Source: Cliona cf. orientalis (Eukaryota; Porifera; Demospongiae; Clionaida; Clionaidae). From it: 64,000 nt of DNA. The translations under genes and the position numbers were made by a program. Below, in pieces: positions 28,301-48,840 of the stretch. The stretch is from contig OZ005706.1 of NCBI GenBank assembly GCA_963930775.1, positions 4,392,545-4,456,544 on the forward strand, in the 5' to 3' direction. Numbering within the stretch: position 1 is the first letter of the stretch; every line of letters begins with the position of its first letter. The notes beneath the pieces were generated by a model. The model was not told where the DNA came from, made no database searches, and worked only from the letters and a program-made list of their open reading frames with translations.

Positions 28301-29528
28301 TCCGAGTTGGTCCCCAGCATTCTGGAATTGGCTCACCACTGTATCAAATCGTGTGGTGCTACATCATGTACCTCGAGATCTCTAAAATCTCCTCCGAAGA
28401 CTGGAAGGGCAACTGCTTGGTATGTGTGCTTCAACACCTTCGCCGCAATTAATATATTGTGGCCAAAAAGTATCCTGCGAAAGGCCAATGGCCTACTACT
28501 CTGCTATTCTTGTAGAAGCCTTGTGGTTTGGATGCAAAGGATGGCTGAGCTATGATCGGATGTTCAGGGAGCATGTGGAGGAGCCTAACTCTAGCTGATC
28601 ACTTCTGCACTACCATGATTTATTCTCTCTCTTTCCTCGGTCAGTGAGTGGAGGCTTCAAATATTATAGTAGCCATACTCTCTTTGCAGTAAGCGTGGAA
28701 GCTTGAAGCTGAACTCTATGCCTTTGCAATATGATACTCCTACAACCTAACTTGTGACAGTTTGGTGAGAATGGTGAAAAAATTTGAACACATAGTCTTG
28801 TGCAGGGTCTTCCCCGTAAAGAGCGGACATCAACAGATCCATGATAATTGAGAAAAAGAGTGTAGGGATGTACCATGGATGCTATCTTGTCTGTGTACTC
28901 TTGGCAATGCTATCCCTACTTCATCCATCTTGTACTTATTCAGGGCGAGCCTGAGGGAGCCCCAAATACAAGAGAAATCAGAAGCGGTGTATATTTATTT
29001 ATTTGTGTGTGATCTTGCACAGCAACAACTCGGCATACATGCTCAGACACCACGTGATAGACCGCTTACTGTGACTGGTAAAGGTCGTCATCAATGCGGT
29101 CGAAGGATGAAGTAAGGATGGCAGGGCCAAAAAGTACACAAACAAGATTTGTAGGGATAATCATATCCACTATTAATACATCCCTATGCTTGCTTTTCTT
29201 GTTTATCATGCACCTAACTTGTTCGTTAAGTGCTCTTGACTTGCACGTGGGAGACATTACTGGTTGTTTATGCACCCTTGCAGGTGCGTTTACATGTGAT
29301 AACCCCAGGATATACAGTATTCCCTCTCCAGACTTGACTCATGGGACTCTAATACGTTCTGTCAACACTGCCACAGAGGGATGGATGTGTGCACTAAATG
29401 TATTAAATTACCTGACACACTGATGGCGGGAAACCCGACACAACAATATCGTTGTAAGGATCAATCTTCTGATCACCTTCAATATACACTCCATCATGGA
29501 AAAAGGAGTCCATCTCATACACAAACTG
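4346..29528 (-). CDS. TDRD12/Yb-like DEAD-box helicase with Tudor-like segment (partial exon set)
   Basis: Exons recognised, in transcript order: 29412-29528, 22066-22236, 15084-15184, (gap), 12866-12973, 12600-12797, 11733-11849, 11591-11635, 11472-11538, 9211-9340, 9021-9156, (gap), 4581-4671, 4346-4517. Junctions between adjacent listed exons are phase-consistent and mostly GT/AG. The first exon joins FPPSVCQ to ELCNRGFHTPTIAQKYGWP (Q motif), then SPCGTGKT (Walker A). PKILILTATSFQA resembles motif Ia and VVISTPPSLLRIM motif Ib. The motif II position reads VLDDGND instead of DEAD, a degeneration also seen in TDRD12/Yb proteins. TLVCTSS begins the helicase C domain and RRIIHYSLPASKTTFRQRFS matches its motif V-VI region. 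The 4346-4517 exon (VANATRLWVSLL) looks like a Tudor strand. TDRD12/Yb proteins act in cytoplasmic piRNA biogenesis. N-terminal, middle and terminal exons are missing. Family call is moderate, helicase call is strong. Confidence 0.65.
4836..5205. repeat. Dispersed repeat L, copy 1, split by MITE A1
   Basis: Flanks 4836-4890 and 5110-5205 match 28940-29110 (GGCGAGCCTGAG ... AGAAGC.GTGTATAT ... GCTCAGACACC ... GGTAAAGGTCGTCATCAATGC). The copy at 28940 has no insert at this point, so it works as an empty-site reference. No coding potential was seen. Confidence 0.65.
4895..5107. mobile_element. MITE family A, copy 1 (213 bp)
   Basis: Inverted ends CCGTATTTCTTCTAAAAATT and its complement (slightly decayed on the right, TTTTTAGAAGAACTACGG) are flanked by TA. 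Family shared with 9806-10028, 47720-47884 and 55033-55278. TA duplication and size suggest a Tc1/mariner-type non-autonomous element. Confidence 0.8.
5208..6268. other. No supported gene
   Basis: Open stretches at 5209-5472 and 5757-6047 have no recognisable motifs, splice support or homologous feel. I treat them as chance frames inside intronic or intergenic DNA. Confidence 0.4.
6269..6350. repeat. Tandem duplication, unit about 43 bp
   Basis: CTGTGTTGATAGCAGCC.AAC ... AGAGCACCACAG occurs twice in direct tandem (starts 6269 and 6312) with one internal difference. Short non-coding duplication just upstream of the tRNA-like B-box sequence. Confidence 0.75.
6380..6435 (-). repeat. tRNA-like B-box sequence, probable SINE fragment
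   Basis: Minus strand GGCCCTGGGTTCGATTCCCG contains a perfect B box and T arm, followed by GGCGGCTGCCCGG and a T run. No D arm or A box could be placed upstream, so it is not called a tRNA gene. Confidence 0.5.
6563..6901. mobile_element. MITE family D, copy 1 (339 bp)
   Basis: TIRs GTCTCGTCCCCAGA.CCCACC at both ends, flanked by TA (6561-6562 and 6902-6903). The interior contains the shared stretch GGGTCTGGTGAC. Related to 42664-43005 and 49691-50001. Non-coding. Confidence 0.8.
6903..8499. other. No supported gene; H-like repeat fragment at about 8240-8385
   Basis: AT-rich. On the minus strand near 8380-8300 the sequence GGTCGTCAAC ... TAGTGCCA..GCACAGCTCTCAT matches the end of repeat H at 39216-39285, so the open frame at 8076-8378 is repeat-derived. 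No exon of the surrounding helicase gene could be phased here. Confidence 0.4.
8500..8670. repeat. Dispersed repeat I, copy 1
   Basis: TTCTTGACGAGCT ... GAGACAGCGATGGCTTCATT ... CTATCAACTACGCTTCTT is nearly identical to 10968-11128. Both copies lie in the same gene region, 2.5 kb apart in direct orientation. A diverged trace is present near 25757-25820. Confidence 0.7.
9806..10028. mobile_element. MITE family A, copy 2 (223 bp)
   Basis: Ends CTGTATTTCTTCTAAAAATT and TTTTTAGAAGAAATACGG are inverted and TA-flanked. The interior matches copy 3 (AATATTAACCTCTAAAAATT). It sits in an intron of the TDRD12-like gene. Confidence 0.8.
10536..10960. repeat. Dispersed repeat G, two tandem diverged copies
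   Basis: 10536-10700 and 10746-10960 share GTCTGTTACCA.GC.AGCTG, a downstream GGTTCCTTATGGCGTTCC-like stretch, ATT.TGTGTGGATTTC and GAAAACGCTT. A third copy is at 23158-23380. Function unknown, no intact frame. Confidence 0.65.
10968..11128. repeat. Dispersed repeat I, copy 2
   Basis: Same repeat as 8500-8670, in the same orientation (GAGACAGCGATGGCTTCATT, TAGGCTATCAACTACGCTTC). It directly follows repeat G, which lacks this neighbour at its third copy, so the two are separate families. Confidence 0.7.
11159..11294 (-). CDS. Orphan terminal exon-like segment with SHOCT-like helical C-terminus
   Basis: After a plausible acceptor (GCATAGCTAG), the minus strand reads VSQASPGERMHQRS, then LKKLHKLIEDGTVSEEQYH and a TAA stop (11159-11161). 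The L-K-K-L..L...G..(S/T)EE.(F/Y)...K spacing resembles the short C-terminal SHOCT helical hairpin. It lies between two phased exons of the helicase gene that join correctly without it, so it is not part of that message. It may be a retained fragment of another gene or an alternative terminal exon. Parent gene not recognised. Confidence 0.35.
13116..13817. mobile_element. 702-bp TA-flanked element with about 34-bp perfect TIRs (family O)
   Basis: Both ends read CAGTGCAACCAAGCAAGAGA inward, continuing to GCAAAACTTTTT. TA flanks are at 13114-13115 and 13818-13819. CAGT ends and TA duplication are typical of pogo/Tigger or related Tc1/mariner non-autonomous elements. No transposase frame is present. 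Intronic to the TDRD12-like gene. Confidence 0.85.
13818..15083. other. Intronic, no supported exon
   Basis: One exon of the helicase gene (needed to join phase 2 at 15084 to phase 0 at 12973) should be near here or at 12974-13115, but I could not identify it. The open frames at 14630-15087 show no motif. Confidence 0.4.
15185..16245. other. Probable 3' non-coding part of the DIRS-like element and intron flank
   Basis: This contains an imperfect inverted pair (CAGTATTTAGCATCCC at 15299 and GGGATGCAAAATACTG at about 15381), a GCGCATGCGCACAG site at about 15914 that recurs inside the element at 19200, and an inverted pair CTTGGGAGG/CCTCCCAAG (about 16000-16085). The recombinase element should end here, but clear terminal or split repeats were not found. 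Confidence 0.4.
16246..17205 (-). CDS. Tyrosine recombinase of DIRS/Ngaro-like retroelement
   Basis: Reading from about 17205 gives YFEAGLAPSTRKTYHAG, a SAM-like N-terminal domain of phage-type integrases. The ATG at 17097 is internal to this. The catalytic part has the YAGHSFRIGAATTAAERG box (H-x-x-R), then LGRWES and AYLVYVRTP (nucleophilic Tyr), stop at 16246. The frame overlaps the last about 35 bases of the RNase H frame (stop 17169-17171) in another phase. How the recombinase is expressed (start, frameshift or splicing) is not resolved. The domain appears intact. It would integrate circular cDNA without making a target duplication, as in DIRS and Ngaro elements. Confidence 0.9.
   Translation of the reverse strand, partial: EGKVQRYFEAGLAPSTRKTYHAGIAKFNQFCITYNVMAPLPASQSILCGFIAYLANQNLSYTTIKTYLSAVRYLHLCNGLPDPRALPTPRLDLISRGIHRENALRSTSHPRLPITPPILRQVRALWSGSADNFDTIMLWAASTLCFFGFFRVGEITSPSDRGFNPQLHFSFSDVAVDSLSAPTVLQIHLKQSKTDQFRQGIDVFIGKTGDDLCPVSAVLAYLAARQGDPGALFRFQDGRLLTPTRFTNRVREALEALGLHSTHYAGHSFRIGAATTAAERGLEDSLIKALGRWESTAYLVYVRTPRERLAAVSRLLSRQ
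17169..19124 (-). pseudogene. Reverse transcriptase-RNase H of the DIRS-like element, one nonsense codon
   Basis: Open from 19124 (after TAG 19125-19127) to the stop at 17169-17171. First ATG is 18944. RT motifs in order: KWRLIVDLSSP, motif A AKFDIKSAYRLIPV, motif B LPFGLRSAPKIFT, and motif C YLDDF with both catalytic Asp. FLGI is followed by TAG (18018-18020) and then IDTVLGV in the same frame, consistent with one GAG or CAG to TAG change. The RNase H part keeps FTSDASGSW (D), ATQELL (E), CLCDNEAV (D) and GNQNTLADALSR (D). The upstream open region (GGSFPPLFFQHGD) suggests the true N-terminus is spliced or starts before ATG 18944. Without readthrough it yields RT lacking RNase H. Confidence 0.9.
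19125..19450. other. Non-coding spacer between gag and RT frames
   Basis: AT-rich 326 bp with possible splice signals (GTGAGC at the gag end, TTCTTGGCTAG before 19124). The simplest donor/acceptor pair does not keep phase, so a second intron is only a possibility. Confidence 0.45.
19200..19255. promoter_or_regulatory. Paired TGCGCATGCGCA-like palindromes with AGCACACTC
   Basis: TGCGCATGCGCACAGCACAC (19200) and CGCATGCGCGCAGCACACTC (19234) form a tandem pair of about 33-bp units. The core palindrome equals the animal NRF-1 consensus (YGCGCAYGCGCR). Others lie at 15914, 20535 and 27079. Role inferred only. Confidence 0.35.
19451..21424 (-). CDS. Gag-like protein of the DIRS-like element, two exons
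   Basis: Exon 2 is 20487-19451 and exon 1 is 21424 (first ATG in frame)-21124. The intron 21123-20488 (636 bp) has GTAAGAG and TGTACAG borders, and phase 1 to phase 1 joins ...TVASTASAG to GTTSTPALV. The N-terminal half is a Pro/Ala/Val-rich repeat region (LPVPQPAANVNP-like units). The middle is a helical capsid-like segment. The C-terminus holds a CCHC knuckle (CTHCLSNNHQSDAC), a CCCH-like cluster (CRLFNAKGGSKC ... CKFAH) and CSRCRGSHPVSAC, then a basic tail KRPRVEE. About 445 aa. It probably packages RNA. Exon 1 N-terminal extent is uncertain. Confidence 0.7.
21440..22065. other. Intron sequence right of the DIRS-like element
   Basis: AT-rich, with TTAAC-rich stretch at 21450-21500 that may be the 5' terminal region of the element. 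No gene seen. Confidence 0.4.
22335..22985. repeat. Dispersed repeat L, copy 2, split by MITE J
   Basis: ACGAGAAATTTGAAGTAGTG and, after the insert, TTTGTGTGTGATCTTGCACA match 28960-29030. The break point is exactly where copy 3 (28940-29110) has the uninterrupted TTTATTTATTTGTGTG. Confidence 0.65.
22384..22915. mobile_element. MITE family J, copy 1
   Basis: Ends CCATACCCTCGCAAAAGAGG and CCCTTTCACAAGGGTACG are inverted, with TA on both sides. The interior shares CGGCCCACCCCC and GCCCATGTGTAGCTG with 46739-46878. About 530 bp, non-coding. Confidence 0.65.
23158..23380. repeat. Dispersed repeat G, copy 3
   Basis: GGTTCCTTATGATGTTCC, ATTATGTGGATTTTCTG and GGCGTCATTTGCAGATTCTA match the 10536-10700 copy. 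No frame. Confidence 0.65.
23644..25145 (+). pseudogene. Decayed copy of an unknown multicopy Cys-rich protein
   Basis: Three segments read as one former protein: 23644-23811 (MATSSAWLSILVKRGQD), 24068-24526 (ending in ESLSFL), and 24507-25145 (LPLSLLDGTKEHYQKF onward). A one-base shift near 24500 separates the last two, and the link 23812-24067 has several breaks. The third part has paired cysteines of zinc-ribbon type: ICGECHKPRCVYS, CYFCG, CFLCQ. I recall this as a multicopy lineage-specific family in sponge and coral genomes with no assigned function, possibly carried by a transposon. The true end is probably near NMAKRRKT (about 25066-25090). The stop at 25143 comes from a MITE that starts there. 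Not functional as it stands. Confidence 0.55.
25143..25252. mobile_element. Foldback MITE F (110 bp)
   Basis: Near-palindrome: TAAACTATGGTTGCCCAGGA ... ATTCATATACCACC and its complement on the right (GGTGGTATATGAACGGTGTA). Loop contains GAGCTCGAGGGCGTAGC. Abuts the preceding pseudogene. Confidence 0.75.
25253..27066. other. No supported gene
   Basis: Mostly unique-looking AT-rich DNA, with a diverged fragment of repeat I near 25757-25820. No phased exons on either strand. It lies in the long intron 22237-29411 of the helicase gene. Confidence 0.4.
27067..27465. repeat. Dispersed repeat H, copy 1
   Basis: Starts ATTACCCCG.GCGCATGCGCAAGGGGTAAA and includes TTTGTCCGT, GCTTCGAATTG and TATGTGCTCTACAGAGCT, matching 38944-39345. 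Part of the interior (GTGGTTTAT..ACCACACC) is also shared with MITE B in reverse. Confidence 0.6.
27466..28939. other. No supported gene
   Basis: Open frames at 27503-27739 and 28262-28555 were read on both strands and show no motif, codon bias I could defend, or splice context. Confidence 0.4.
28940..29110. repeat. Dispersed repeat L, copy 3 (uninterrupted)
   Basis: Contains GGCGAGCCTGAG, AGAAGCGGTGTATATTTATT, TTGCACAGCAACAACTCGGC and GGTAAAGGTCGTCATCAATGC without inserts. Serves as the empty site for the two interrupted copies. Confidence 0.65.
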
Positions 29529-30479
29529 CTGGAAGATAAAGGTATTATCAGTCACCTATACTCGACGTACATACAAAGCATTAGCCTCAACAATTACAGT
29601 AGGAAACTTTCAAGTGGTTCAATCTTCATAAATAACTTATGCAATTGTACCAGCCGGGGAGAATTGCCATGCCCATTGTTCGGGGTTTAGATCACAGTAT
29701 GAATCATTCATTCATGTCCAGTCAGTGATTAAATTTTCAGTGGCGGTGAAATGGGGAGGTGGCGGGGAGGGGGGGGGGCTGAGTCCCCTCGGATTTCCAA
29801 ATGTCAACAGTATTTATACTACACTATAATATGGCATCACAGACCACTAACTCACACATCACATTGGTTAGACACTCAGTAGATCAGATATACATGCATT
29901 AGTAGATAAATATAATTATTGGCTCTAAAAACAACTACCAGAATGTGTCATATTTCACCAGTGACTTGTGCACCAGCGCATATTTGTCACACTCCCCTGT
30001 ATATACCATAGAACATTCTGCTTGCAATTGCTAAATGAAACCATCTATACCATGCATATTTTGTGGGTCTATTCTACAGTTTTGATGACTAGCTGCAGAT
30101 CTAGAGATCTTGATTGTTTTTCAATTAGTAGATTTACTGTTCAATCACAGGATGTCCCAACGTCCAATGTTCTCATGTACAAGTCTGTACACGACTACTT
30201 TTGCTACTTTTATCATTGGGCTATTCTAGAAGATAAGGATACACCCCGTTGAGGAAATAAATTGTCTGTAGGGGTAAAAAAAAATGGCCAAATTAATCCA
30301 ACTTTGACAAATAATCATGTCTGATGGTGAATTTTATGAAATTGATTGCGTCTGGTGTATGCATTAAAATACAAACCTCTGCAATCTGTTGTGTGGTATA
30401 TTTTTATACTTGGCTTAATTTGGGGCAGAAATGGTTGAATTTTTATTGATTGAAACCAGTCTTCTGGTTTTACAGGTAA

Positions 30480-30860
30480 GGTATTTAGCTTCAAAGAGGT
30501 TTTATAGTCTAAGTGGGATTTTAGTGAGAATTTAGAGATCTTAGTAGGGTTTTAGAGGTTTCAGGTTTTAGTGAAATTTAGAGGTCCCAGTAGGATTTTA
30601 GAGGTCTTAGTGGGTTATTAGAGGCTTTAGTAGGATTTTAGTAGGTTTTTAGTGAGATTTTAGTAGGATTTTAGAGACCTATGTGGGATTTTAGAGGTTT
30701 TAGTATGGTGAGAATTTAGAGGTTTTAATATGTCTTGTAGGATTTTAAACTGTTCTAGAAGGTTTAAGCTTAGTGAGATTTTAGAGGTCTTAGTAGTGAT
30801 TTTAGAATTTTAGTAGATTTTAGTGGGACTTAATTTAGAGGATTTTAGAGGTCTTAGTGG
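30480..30860 (+). repeat. Degenerate TTTTAG minisatellite-like tract
   Basis: Over 25 irregular repeats of units such as TTTTAGAGGTCTTAGTAGGA and TTTTAGTGGGA, 8-20 bp each. No coding sense. Lies between the first recognised helicase exon (29528, minus) and the possible GFAT leader (plus). Confidence 0.85.
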
Positions 30861-31329
30861 ATCTCCTAAAAAAAGAACAAGGCCAGAGTTCAAACATGGA
30901 CAAACCCTGGAAACTAACCCTGCCATACTAATTTCACCCGAAACCCAATCCCTGACCCCTTTCTTAAATAGCCTTGTCTGTTTTTCGTGGTGATTTTAGC
31001 AGGATGTGGGATCACTAGATCAAAAGATTGAGTAATGGTTGGGGCAGACAAATTAAGGCCTATAAAACCAATTAAAAAAAAAACTAGAAAACCTAACAAT
31101 CATAAAATCACCAATAATATGTGCACAGTGTTCAAATCTTAGAATCATATTAAAAGACTAGTCTTACAAGCAAGTAAGTAGGCCCCATATCAAGCCAAAA
31201 AATTATGTATGTATAGTTTCGAATGATCTCAGTGCTATCCTAGTGTAGTTTTAGGTAGATTTATAGCTAGACTTCATTTTAATTTATGCCTTCACCTTAT
31301 TTTTAGCGTTGAAGCTCAGACAAGCAGCA

Positions 31330-31492
31330 GCTCAGCAGACGTATACGTCCACGTGGCCAACTTGGCAATTGCGCAAGCGCAGAACTTGGAGGCGAAGGTC
31401 CAAAGGTTGTACTTTTTCATGAGCTCGAGAGGAGTGGCTTTAATTTCTGGCTCTGGACGAGAGTTTGAGAGATTCGGAAAGACTCGGTGGTA
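31330..31492 (+). promoter_or_regulatory. Possible GFAT promoter and 5' leader exon
   Basis: GC-richer segment with CACGTGG (about 31350) and TTGCGCAAGCGCAG (about 31367, NRF-1-like), followed by a strong donor TCGGTGGTAAGTT at 31491. The GFAT ATG exon begins after an acceptor (TTATTACAG at about 35577), so an upstream leader exon must exist. This is the best candidate. Inference. Confidence 0.35.
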
Positions 31493-31825
31493 AGTTATGT
31501 ATTACAAGTCGTAGTATTTTATTCTCCTTATAATATTATGCTAAGCATATGTGCTAAGAGGCAGCTTATCCTGTGTCTTCCCTGTCATTAATTTATCTCG
31601 CCCACTAGCTAGGTCTAGCTCTGTAGTGCCAGCCCTCTCTGTGAAGCGCTGCTCTGGTATTCTAGACTACAGGTCTGCTAGTATCGAAAACCAGGCCTTT
31701 ATGCATACGGTTTATATAAATGGACACGTCGGAGTCATAGGACTGTACATGTACATTAAAAATTTAAATATTGAATACCTTCAGATACATCTACAACATC
31801 AAATGGGCACATGGAGCATGAAGTA

Positions 31826-32279
31826 CCGTATGGCGGGTAATTTTCGTGGGGCCTAATTTTCGTGGAAAGTCCGAAAAGGCCCTCAAAATTAATTTTCGTG
31901 GTTTTAAATTTCGTGACAGCAACCAGTACAGGGGCGTGGCAGTGCTGCACAAGCGATGATGTAATCGATGCAGGCGCTCGCGATCTTCTTTGTTACTAAG
32001 CCATATATACATACAGAGACTTGGACAAATAGCATAAGATAGAAGAATATTAATGTCAAAGACGCTATCAGCTGGATGACAGTGGCTACTATTGCTTGCT
32101 AATACTGGAAAGTGTTGGCCGCACTGCCACGATGTTTGTGGCCACGCCCATCGTCATGGACTCCCATAATACCATATCACCGTAGGCATTTATTTTCATG
32201 GGTGGAAAATTTCGTGACTGCCAAGTCAACCACGAAAATAATGAAAATTAGCACCCCACGAAAATTACCCGCCATACGG
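31826..32279. mobile_element. MITE B-related element (454 bp)
   Basis: TIRs CCGTATGGCGGGTAATTTTC and the complement at the right end, TA flanks at 31824-31825 and 32280-32281. Internal GTGG/CCAC runs near each end fold back. Diverged relative of the B elements at 41997 and 60805. Confidence 0.85.
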
Positions 32280-32281
32280 TA

Positions 32282-34110
32282 TTAGTGTCAACGGATGTAT
32301 TTGGTATGGTTAATCAAGAGTACTGTAGTTGTGTTCAAAAAGGGGTTTGGTAGTTAGATCTATGCCATGATAGTATGTCTACCCTACAGTTACGTATGTT
32401 GCAGCTGCTGCGCAATGTGGCATTGTAAGCAGTGGCTACATGTATATGGAGTGAATTTTGTACGTACTGCTCTTGGCTCTGTACTGTGATCTAGACTGAC
32501 CCAGAATAACCTTATAATGTCAAGCATCCTCGATCATAGATGAGTACCTATATGCATCTCTGTAGCAGTTTCTATAAAATTTTACTTATATTATAACATA
32601 GATAAGTAGGGACTCGTGCAGGACTAAATGAAATTATGTTTAAGCTCCCATTGGACACTACTGCAATGCAGAAATTATGTGGCAAAAATATACAGTTTGC
32701 AATGATTATTATTATTAATAAATCATCAAATGAATATAACTATTATCCAGTCATTACTTACTTATGACGTTTGTTTTTAATTTACCAGTCTACCATATTG
32801 TGCACAGTAACACTGAGGAAGGGGGTGACCAGCGCAGTAAGCAGATGTAATATGCACAATTACAGTGTTTTCCTGGGGAGGGAGAGAGGGCGGGCAAATA
32901 TTCTGGGCTAAAAAAATGTGGAGCTAATACCTAAAAGATGCTAGGTTTCAGTTGATTAGGATTTCCCCTTGATATCCCTATTATAGTAAATATTGGGTGT
33001 TTGGCGGTCTGCCTCGGCAACTGCAAAATTATAATCCGCATAATTTGGGGCATCATTGATTACTGCCTCATGCCCGAGAGCCTGAGCACGAGGCTACATT
33101 AACTACTTAAGTAAGTCTGTGTTCCACATTCACTTTGTAATCTTGTTATTGATTAGGCTCATTCATTTTATGGCTGCTTTGCCTAAGCTTTTATAGACCG
33201 TACAGTATACTCGATTTTGTGCTGGGTTACATCTTATTCATGTACTCATAACGTATAAGGCTGTTATTATGCCTCTGATTGAAAGCAGGTCTCATGTCTC
33301 CATTTACTTGTACCACTTTTCTCATAATAGTACAATATTAAAGTGATTTTGCTTCCCGGATCTGAGGAGCATTAATACATGTATATCCCCAAGCACATGG
33401 ACCTGCCCTAGGATATATTATTTAGTAGTGAGTAATAGCCACATATAATATTATGTGGAACTAACCTGAGTTGATGTTACTAATGGGTGCAACCTATCAG
33501 CAAGTTTTGTGATTCTTAGCGCTATCGAGATCATGAGTGTAGGAACTGGGGAAGAGGAGCAGTCTGACCATCAGTTTGGTTGTCAAAGACAAGTTCAAGA
33601 GCTGGTCCCTGTTGTCCTAAGCTTATGATTTTGACCCATAAGCCCATAAAGTTCTTGCTATAAACTTTGACTTAATGAAGGATGGGGTAGTCCAAACACA
33701 CACACGTATGTACGCATTATGAATATCATAAATCTCAGAATTGATGAAATTTATACTTTCTAACTTTCATATTGAGCAGCTTATGTATCTAGTGTCCCCA
33801 AAATATCTATGAAAACACCCATGTATGTCTGTATGAGATGTCTACCTTTCTGTTTCGCTTCCTGGGCTAACTCAAGACAACTTCAAACTTTACTCAAGTG
33901 ACCTCCATTCTATGAATCCCAGATGTGTGATACCTTCATCTTATCAAGACATCAAGTGATTCTATATTAGTTAATGCCCTTGAATGTGTATTGTAGCTAG
34001 TGTACAGACTACAACCTATAACGAAGGAGCTCCATACATAATATGCTGATACTTTGATGGTAGCAAGTGGTTTTCTCTTAGCAGATCACGGATCATAATA
34101 TAGCTTAACC
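32282..34110. other. No supported gene
   Basis: AT-rich sequence, presumably within the first GFAT intron. No phased exons, arrays or TIR elements were recognised. Confidence 0.45.
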
Positions 34111-34173
34111 ATATCCTCGTCCTCAAGCGCCCCAATCTTTTCAACTGCAGTTGAAAAGATCTGGGCGCTTGGG
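34111..34173. repeat. Long near-perfect palindrome
   Basis: GTCCTCAAGCGCCCCAATCT then TTTCAACTGCAG at the centre, mirrored on the right as AGATCTGGGCGCTTGGGGAC. Each arm is about 29 bp with few mismatches, which would extrude as a hairpin. Probably a tiny foldback MITE. Confidence 0.8.
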
Positions 34174-34527
34174 GACAAACCATATACCCTCAAATATGCA
34201 TGTATAGTCAAGAGAGTGAGGGTTTGGAACAATAGAGTAATACCGGATAAGTAGCCGCTCTCTTCTCTACCCTCTGAAGTGCTGCCTTATAATACCAATA
34301 GTTCATGTTGCATTTACATTGTATACCCTGGTAGTACAGTCGAACCTCTAATCCAGCCCCCTGAAATGCGGACACCCCACTAATGAAATTGCTCGGATAG
34401 TATTGCCCAAGCTAATTGTGTATTAGCCCCTGAAATGCTAATACCCCGCTATTATGTAAAGTGGACACTTGCCCAACAGTATCGCTGCCCATGTCAACTC
34501 TTCTATAGCTTCATTGCATGTACATGT

Positions 34528-34745
34528 ATATGGTAAAGGATCACTATGTATGTAAGTAGCATCCTTAAGTTATGCAATGTTACGTAATCGTCAAATGCTT
34601 TAAAGTGGCATAACTTGAAAATGAAAGCCTATGACAAACTTTAAAATATTTCTAGAATCATTTTTCATATTCACCTGTATCTGTACCAAATTTCACGATT
34701 CGATACCCTTATGATTCGATACCTTTACTGTTTCAGAAAAGTAAA
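34528..34745. repeat. Dispersed repeat K, copy 1
   Basis: TGTATGTAAGTAGCA.CCTTA, ATGCAATGTTACGTAATC and CCAAATTTCACGATTCGATA match 49075-49278 in direct orientation. Confidence 0.8.
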
Positions 34746-35250
34746 TTTATACTAGGGATGTAATTATACCATGGTTGTAAATTTAGTCCAATCAGATTGC
34801 TTCATATCAGGTGAATAAATCACACTATACACCTCCCGGGGAGGTGAATAAGTTGGCCTTCAGGCTATTACAGCTATGTGTCTCATTAGGCTAGCCTCAG
34901 AATGCAGTAACTGCTATGGTGTACTATGCTCCTGGAGTAGTGGGCAGGTCTTACGTTAATTGCTTGGGCGGAGCAATTGACTGTTTTCGCCGAGTCAGCA
35001 AATTGCAATTCTAAGCAGTTGTAGCTAGCTGACACGATGTTCTACCAGTACTAAATTTTAATAAAGCTGAACACAGCTCCGAGCGACAGTATCATAGTCT
35101 TGAATCACAAGGTGGCAGGGAGAAATCAGAGTTGACCAGCTACTGTTGTCATCGATGTTGGCGGTGGGATCGACAATTGTTTGAACGCGGACGCCGGGTT
35201 GCCAGGTACGCGCTCGAGCCTTTTGTGACCGACGCTCTAGTTGTTAGGCC

Positions 35251-35402
35251 CAGAATGCGTTGTCAGGGCCACGTAGCCCATGGTATAAGTCGGTTACATC
35301 ACTCGGTATCGGTCTCTACGCGATACACAGCCTCGGGCCTTCGGCCCTCGGTGTGTAAATCGCGTAGAGACCTCTACCTCGTGATGTAACCTATACTTAT
35401 AT
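35251..35402. repeat. Foldback repeat E, copy 1
   Basis: GGCCACGTAGCCCATGGTAT ... TCTACGCGAT ... hairpin GGGCCTTCGGCCC ... ATCGCGTAGAGACC. The complement is at 54766-54920. MITE-like, non-coding. Confidence 0.7.
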
Positions 35403-35615
35403 CATGAATTTAGCGATAAGCCCCATCCATGCCATATAACTCCTGAATAGAGGATGCCTCAATAATCCGGCCACCAATACTGGGTCCCGCGTGTCCGGAT
35501 TAGGAGGGCTTCACTGTAGTTACATATACAAGCTTAGGCATCTCAATTAATGCCACTACATAAATTGTTTATTACAGGTGTATCTTCATAAGTATCAGAG
35601 AGCCTGTAAAAGATC

Positions 35616-48840
<13,225 letters not shown>

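Larger units (their letters stand above)
34337..35516. mobile_element. pogo/Tigger-like non-autonomous element (1180 bp), nested inserts
   Basis: Left end CAGTCGAACCTCTAATCC and right end (complement) CAGTGAAGCCCTCCTAATCC, TA on both sides. These resemble pogo/Tigger TIRs. No transposase. It contains repeat K (34528-34745) and repeat E (35251-35402). Its right end is 100 bp before the GFAT start codon. Confidence 0.65.
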
